From Pseudomonadota bacterium (GTDB lineage: Bacteria > Pseudomonadota > Alphaproteobacteria > Rhizobiales > Kaistiaceae): DNA of 33,713 nucleotides. The stretch covers positions 1 through 33,713 of the forward strand of contig JAEWAD010000453.1 of assembly GCA_023391905.1 (NCBI GenBank), written 5' to 3'. The position numbers and the translations under genes were made by a program. Shown here in pieces: positions 30,653 through 33,713 of the stretch (position 1 is the stretch's first letter; each line of letters starts with the position of its first letter). The notes below the pieces were generated by a model. That model was not told the DNA's origin and did not search any database. It saw only the letters and a program-made list of their open reading frames with translations.

Positions 30653-31969
30653 ATGAACAGCGAAGCGCCGCGCATTTCCTTTGTCAGCCTCGGCTGCCCC
30701 AAGGCCCTGGTCGATTCCGAGCGGATCCTCACCCATCTGCGCGCCGAGGGCTACGAGCTCTCGCGCCACCATGACGGCGCCGACGTCGTCATCGTCAACA
30801 CCTGCGGCTTCCTCGACAGCGCCAAGGCGGAGTCGCTCGAAGCCATCGGCACGGCGATGAAGGAGAACGGCAAGGTCATCGTCACCGGCTGCATGGGCGC
30901 CGAGCCCGAGCAGATCCGCGAGGCGTTCCCGAACGTGCTGGCGATCACCGGCCCGCAGCAATATGAGAGCGTGCTCGGCGCGGTGCACACCGCCGTCCCG
31001 CCGGCGCACGACCCGTTCGTCGACCTGGTGCCGCCGCAGGGCATCAAGCTCACCCCGCGCCACTACGCCTATCTGAAGATCTCGGAAGGCTGCAACAACC
31101 GCTGCTCCTTCTGCATCATCCCGAAGCTGCGCGGCGATCTCGTCAGCCGCCCGGCCGGCGACGTGCTGCGCGAGGCAGAGCGGCTGGTGAAGGCCGGCGT
31201 CAAGGAGCTGCTCGTCATCTCGCAGGACACGAGCGCCTATGGCGTCGACCTGAAATACGAGGCCAGCAAGTGGCGCGACCGCGAGGTGCGGGCCAAGTTC
31301 CTCGACCTGTCGCAGGCGCTCGGCGAGCTCGGCGCCTGGGTGCGCATGCACTATGTCTACCCCTACCCGCATGTCGACCAGGTCGTCGAGCTGATGGCCG
31401 AAGGCAAGATCCTTCCCTACATCGACATCCCGTTCCAGCATGCGAGCCCCAGCGTCCTGAAGGCGATGCGCCGCCCCGGCAACCAGGTGAAGACCGCCGA
31501 CCGCATCCACAAGTGGCGCGAGATCTGCCCCGATCTCGCCGTGCGTTCGACCTTCATCGTCGGCTTCCCCGGCGAGACGGACGAGGATTTCGAGTTCCTG
31601 CTGGAATGGCTGGACGAGGTGAAGCTCGATCGCGTCGGCTGCTTCAAGTTCGAGCCGGTCGAGGGCGCGCCGGCGAACGAGCTGGCCAATCCGGTTCCGG
31701 AAGAGGTCAAGGAAATCCGCTGGCACCGCTTCATGAAGCGCCAGCAGGAGATCAGCGCCAAGCGCCTCGCCAAGAAGGTCGGTCGCCGCATCCCTGTCAT
31801 CATCGACGAGTCGACCGGCCTCACCGCCAAGGGCCGCACCGTCTGGGACGCACCGGAGATCGACGGTTCGATCCACCTGACCTCGCGCCGCCCGATGCGC
31901 GTCGGCGAGATCTACACCGCGAAGGTCGAAGCCGCCGACGCCTACGACCTGCACGGCACGGTGGTCTGA
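30653..31969 (+). CDS. rimO: Ribosomal protein S12 methylthiotransferase RimO
   Basis: The 438-residue radical-SAM enzyme has the N-terminal methylthiotransferase domain with cluster cysteines C15 (LGCPKA), C51 (NTCGF) and C80 (TGCMG). The radical-SAM motif CxxxCxxC is at C147-C151-C154 (GCNNRCSFC), followed by a TRAM domain at the C-terminus (about 370-438). SLGCPKALVDSERIL and FQHASPSVLKAMRRPGN distinguish RimO from MiaB. It methylthiolates the conserved aspartate of ribosomal protein S12. Length is normal. The ATG at 30653 gives the expected short N-terminus; a separate gene follows only after a palindromic repeat. Confidence 0.96.
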   Translation: MNSEAPRISFVSLGCPKALVDSERILTHLRAEGYELSRHHDGADVVIVNTCGFLDSAKAESLEAIGTAMKENGKVIVTGCMGAEPEQIREAFPNVLAITGPQQYESVLGAVHTAVPPAHDPFVDLVPPQGIKLTPRHYAYLKISEGCNNRCSFCIIPKLRGDLVSRPAGDVLREAERLVKAGVKELLVISQDTSAYGVDLKYEASKWRDREVRAKFLDLSQALGELGAWVRMHYVYPYPHVDQVVELMAEGKILPYIDIPFQHASPSVLKAMRRPGNQVKTADRIHKWREICPDLAVRSTFIVGFPGETDEDFEFLLEWLDEVKLDRVGCFKFEPVEGAPANELANPVPEEVKEIRWHRFMKRQQEISAKRLAKKVGRRIPVIIDESTGLTAKGRTVWDAPEIDGSIHLTSRRPMRVGEIYTAKVEAADAYDLHGTVV

Positions 31970-31999
31970 GGATCGCGACCGGTTCGAAGGTCGCCGGCC

Positions 32000-32133
32000 T
32001 TCTTCACCTCTCCCAGAGGGAGAGGTCGGAGCGGAGCTCCCGGGTGAGGGGTTAGGGAACGATCCGGTGAGGCCGTAAACCCTCACCCGCCGGCCTTCGG
32101 CCGTCCACCTCTCCCTCAGGGAGAGGGGAAGGG
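32000..32133. repeat. Long palindromic intergenic repeat (second type)
   Basis: CACCTCTCCCAGAGGGAGAGG (from 32005) is mirrored by CCACCTCTCCCTCAGGGAGAGG near 32104-32125, with inner arms CGGGTGAGGG (32041-32050) and CCCTCACCCG (32080-32089). It lies between rimO and the anti-sigma gene and has the form of multicopy RIME/MITE-like elements in Rhizobiales. It may also act as a terminator for both convergent genes. Confidence 0.85.
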
Positions 32134-32156
32134 CCGCCGTGCCCGCCTCGCTGCGT

Positions 32157-32990
32157 TCAGCCGGCGACCTCGGACGCCAGCGCCTCGAGCCGCTCGGCCG
32201 GCGCACGGCCGATCAGCAGCCGCGCTTGGCCACCCGATGCCCAGTGCACGATGGTGAAGCCGTCGAGCGTCTCGGTCGTTCGGGCAATCTCCGCCTTCTG
32301 CGGATTGTCGATCACGCAATAGGCGATCGGCCCGTGCTCCGGGTCGAGGAACGCCATCTGCACCAGCGGCTTGCCGTGGAAATCGAAAAGCTGCGCGCCC
32401 CGGAAGGACAGTCCCGGCAGTTGCCCGGGGACATCCGCCAGATCGACGCCGAGCTTGGCCGAGGCCAGTTGCAGCTCGGCCGCGGCGCGCTCCGGCGTCG
32501 GCGCCAGCGCCAGCGTCTCCGGCGTCGTCAGCGACCAGTATTCAGCGACCGCCTGACGCCAGTTCTCGGGCTTGGCGCTCTCCGCCTCCTCCGATCTCTG
32601 CGGCTCCTGCCTCGGTGCCTGATGACCGCGCAGAAAATCATTGGCGACCCCACCGAGCAGGAACAGGGCAACCGACGCGGCGATCAGCTGGCGCGTGCCG
32701 AGATTCGCGAAAGGCGACCGGCGGAGCGGCACGACCGTGTCTCCCTCCGCCTCGTGCTGCGCGACCGCCTGGGCGAGGATGTCGTCCAGCCGCGGCTTCG
32801 GCGCGCGAGCTTTCAATTCGGCCATGGCGTCGGCGATGCCGGCACCGCCCCGGTCGAGCACCTCGAGCCGCGCGAGCAAGGCAGGCTCGGCCTCCAGCCG
32901 CGCGACAAAGGCCGCGCGCTCGGCCGGATCCAGCTCGCCGTCGAGATAGGCGACGATGGTGGGGTCGTCGGGATGAGATTGCTCAGACAT
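32157..32990 (-). CDS. Membrane anti-sigma factor
   Basis: The 277-residue protein has an N-terminal cytoplasmic helical region with TIVAYLDGELDPAERAAFVARLEAEPALLARL (about residues 12-43), the usual anti-sigma signature, but without the HxxxCxxC zinc motif. One transmembrane segment lies at about residues 102-120 (LIAASVALFLLGGVANDFL), followed by a periplasmic domain of about 150 residues. It would hold the adjacent ECF sigma factor at the membrane until a signal arrives. The ATG at 32990 lies 8 bases inside the sigma stop, so the pair is translationally coupled. The sensed signal is not evident. Confidence 0.8.
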   Translation of the reverse strand: MSEQSHPDDPTIVAYLDGELDPAERAAFVARLEAEPALLARLEVLDRGGAGIADAMAELKARAPKPRLDDILAQAVAQHEAEGDTVVPLRRSPFANLGTRQLIAASVALFLLGGVANDFLRGHQAPRQEPQRSEEAESAKPENWRQAVAEYWSLTTPETLALAPTPERAAAELQLASAKLGVDLADVPGQLPGLSFRGAQLFDFHGKPLVQMAFLDPEHGPIAYCVIDNPQKAEIARTTETLDGFTIVHWASGGQARLLIGRAPAERLEALASEVAG

Positions 32991-33498
32991 CGTCGCCTCG
33001 CTTGCCGCGCGGCGCCGGCTGCCTGGACACGTCCGCCAGGGGACTGAGTTTTTCACGAATGGCGGCCAATCGGCTCATGATCGTTCCAATGGGTACTCCG
33101 AGAAGGTCGGCCGCCTCCCGATACGAGAAACCTTCGCCATAGACCAGCAGGACGGTTTCCCGCTGGGCTTCGGCCATCCGTCCGATCTCGCTTAACACCT
33201 GAGCCGCGAGAATATTCGTCTCGATCGCCTCGCTGCCCTCGAAGACGAGCGCGACTTCGGCGTCGACGACCCCGCTGCCCTGCCGCACGCGCCGGGCGCG
33301 CAGCTCGTTGAGCCAGATCGAGCGCAGTATCGCGAACAGCCAGCGATCCAGCCGCGTGCCCGGGGCGAACTGCTCGGCGCGCTCCAGCGCCCGGACGCAG
33401 GTTGCCTGCACGAGATCCTCCGCCGTGTCGCGGTTGCGCGACAGCACAAGGCCATAGCGCCAGAGCGCCTCGAGATGAAGCGCCAGGCCGTCCTTCAC
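32983..33498 (-). CDS. ECF RNA polymerase sigma factor
   Basis: The 171-residue protein has sigma region 2 (LWRYGLVLSRNRDTAEDLVQATCVRALERAEQF, about residues 9-41, and FAILRSIWLNELR near 54) and region 4 (MAEAQRETVLLVYGEGFSYREAADLLGVPIGTIMSRLAAIREKL, about 112-155), with the helix-turn-helix intact. It belongs to the extracytoplasmic-function group. The start is uncertain: GTG at 33498 fits the family's N-terminus, but no good ribosome site precedes it and the frame is open further upstream. It is coupled to the anti-sigma gene and divergent from an exported protein, a likely target. Confidence 0.88.
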   Translation of the reverse strand: MKDGLALHLEALWRYGLVLSRNRDTAEDLVQATCVRALERAEQFAPGTRLDRWLFAILRSIWLNELRARRVRQGSGVVDAEVALVFEGSEAIETNILAAQVLSEIGRMAEAQRETVLLVYGEGFSYREAADLLGVPIGTIMSRLAAIREKLSPLADVSRQPAPRGKRGDDV

Positions 33499-33606
33499 CG
33501 GATCGTGACCGCGGCTCGACTTGGGCGAACGAATAGGGCTCCCGCCCCTGCTGTTCTTGCCGCGACTCTCGACTTCGCGGCGAGAGGAAACCAGTCGGAG
33601 GCTCCG

Positions 33607-33713
33607 ATGACAACCATGTTCGAAAAGACGACGCGATCGATCATCACGATCGCATTCATTGGCCTGCTCGCCTCGACCGGCGCGGCGCTCGCCCATAGCG
33701 GCGGCGGCGGGGG
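33607..33713 (+). CDS. Exported protein, N-terminal fragment
   Basis: An ATG at 33607, preceded by GGAGG 5 bases upstream, opens a frame that runs off the window end (about 35 codons). It starts MTTMFEKTTRSIITIAFIGLLA, with a positively charged N-terminus, a hydrophobic core and a likely cleavage after ALA (STGAALA-HSG), i.e. a typical signal peptide. The mature part begins H-S-G then glycines. The rest is outside the window, so no family can be given. It is divergent from the ECF sigma gene with 108 bases between them, an arrangement common for sigma-controlled target genes. Confidence 0.65.
   Translation, partial: MTTMFEKTTRSIITIAFIGLLASTGAALAHSGGGG

Noticed and set aside
29948..32206. 752-codon minus-strand frame opposite rimO
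   Set aside because: RimO on the plus strand has all cluster cysteines; the antisense frame carries no motif and also runs through the globin gene in the wrong frame.
1..33713. CRISPR array, rRNA genes or insertion sequence
   Set aside because: I found no regularly spaced repeats, no rRNA-like segments and no transposase; the repeats present are palindromic intergenic elements or single pairs.

Overview
The window is GC-rich (about 65%) alphaproteobacterial DNA, most likely from the order Hyphomicrobiales (Rhizobiales); I cannot fix the genus. Evidence is the chromosomal block rlpA - dacA-like - tmk - holB - metG - tatD - PhnP-like hydrolase, which to my knowledge is a typical rhizobial arrangement, the high-GC codon use, and two long palindromic intergenic repeats of the kind common in this group.

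Bases 1 to about 12060 are the right-hand part of an integrated tailed phage with an HK97-type head. In order: end of the prohead protease, major capsid protein, a small capsid-adjacent protein, an HNH nuclease, tail tube, gp6-like connector, gp10-like protein, DUF3168 tail completion protein, head-closure adaptor, terminase small and large subunits, tape measure, an unrecognised protein with an Ntn-hydrolase-like opening, a tail-chaperone-like protein, and a protein with five cysteine zinc-ribbon repeats. Terminase follows the head-closure genes instead of preceding the portal gene. No tail tip, fibre or lysis genes follow the tape measure. Two AT-richer minus-strand membrane-protein genes close the element. 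The edge is marked by the 5' half of a tRNA-Ser(UGA) gene (12061-12099, minus) that stops being tRNA-like right after the anticodon loop.

Bases 12100 to 22530 are host envelope and housekeeping genes: RlpA, a penicillin-binding-protein-like DacA homologue in which all three catalytic motifs are altered, thymidylate kinase, DNA polymerase III delta', and methionyl-tRNA synthetase interrupted by an in-frame TAG. A GT90 glycosyltransferase on the opposite strand and a palindromic repeat lie between metG and tatD. Then come TatD, a PhnP-like metallo-beta-lactamase-fold hydrolase and a YbhN/LPG-synthase-type membrane protein.

Bases 22560 to 31970 are an accessory stretch of mostly single genes: a GH2 glycosidase with its own promoter, a candidate operator and flanking 17-bp direct repeats; a proline/alanine-rich membrane-anchored protein; a CPT-like P-loop kinase; a small membrane-anchored protein; a DUF1868 2H phosphoesterase overlapping a membrane-anchored GIY-YIG protein; an Old Yellow Enzyme; a truncated haemoglobin; and RimO. 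Bases 32000 to the end carry a second palindromic repeat, an anti-sigma/ECF sigma pair on the minus strand, and the first codons of a divergent exported protein.
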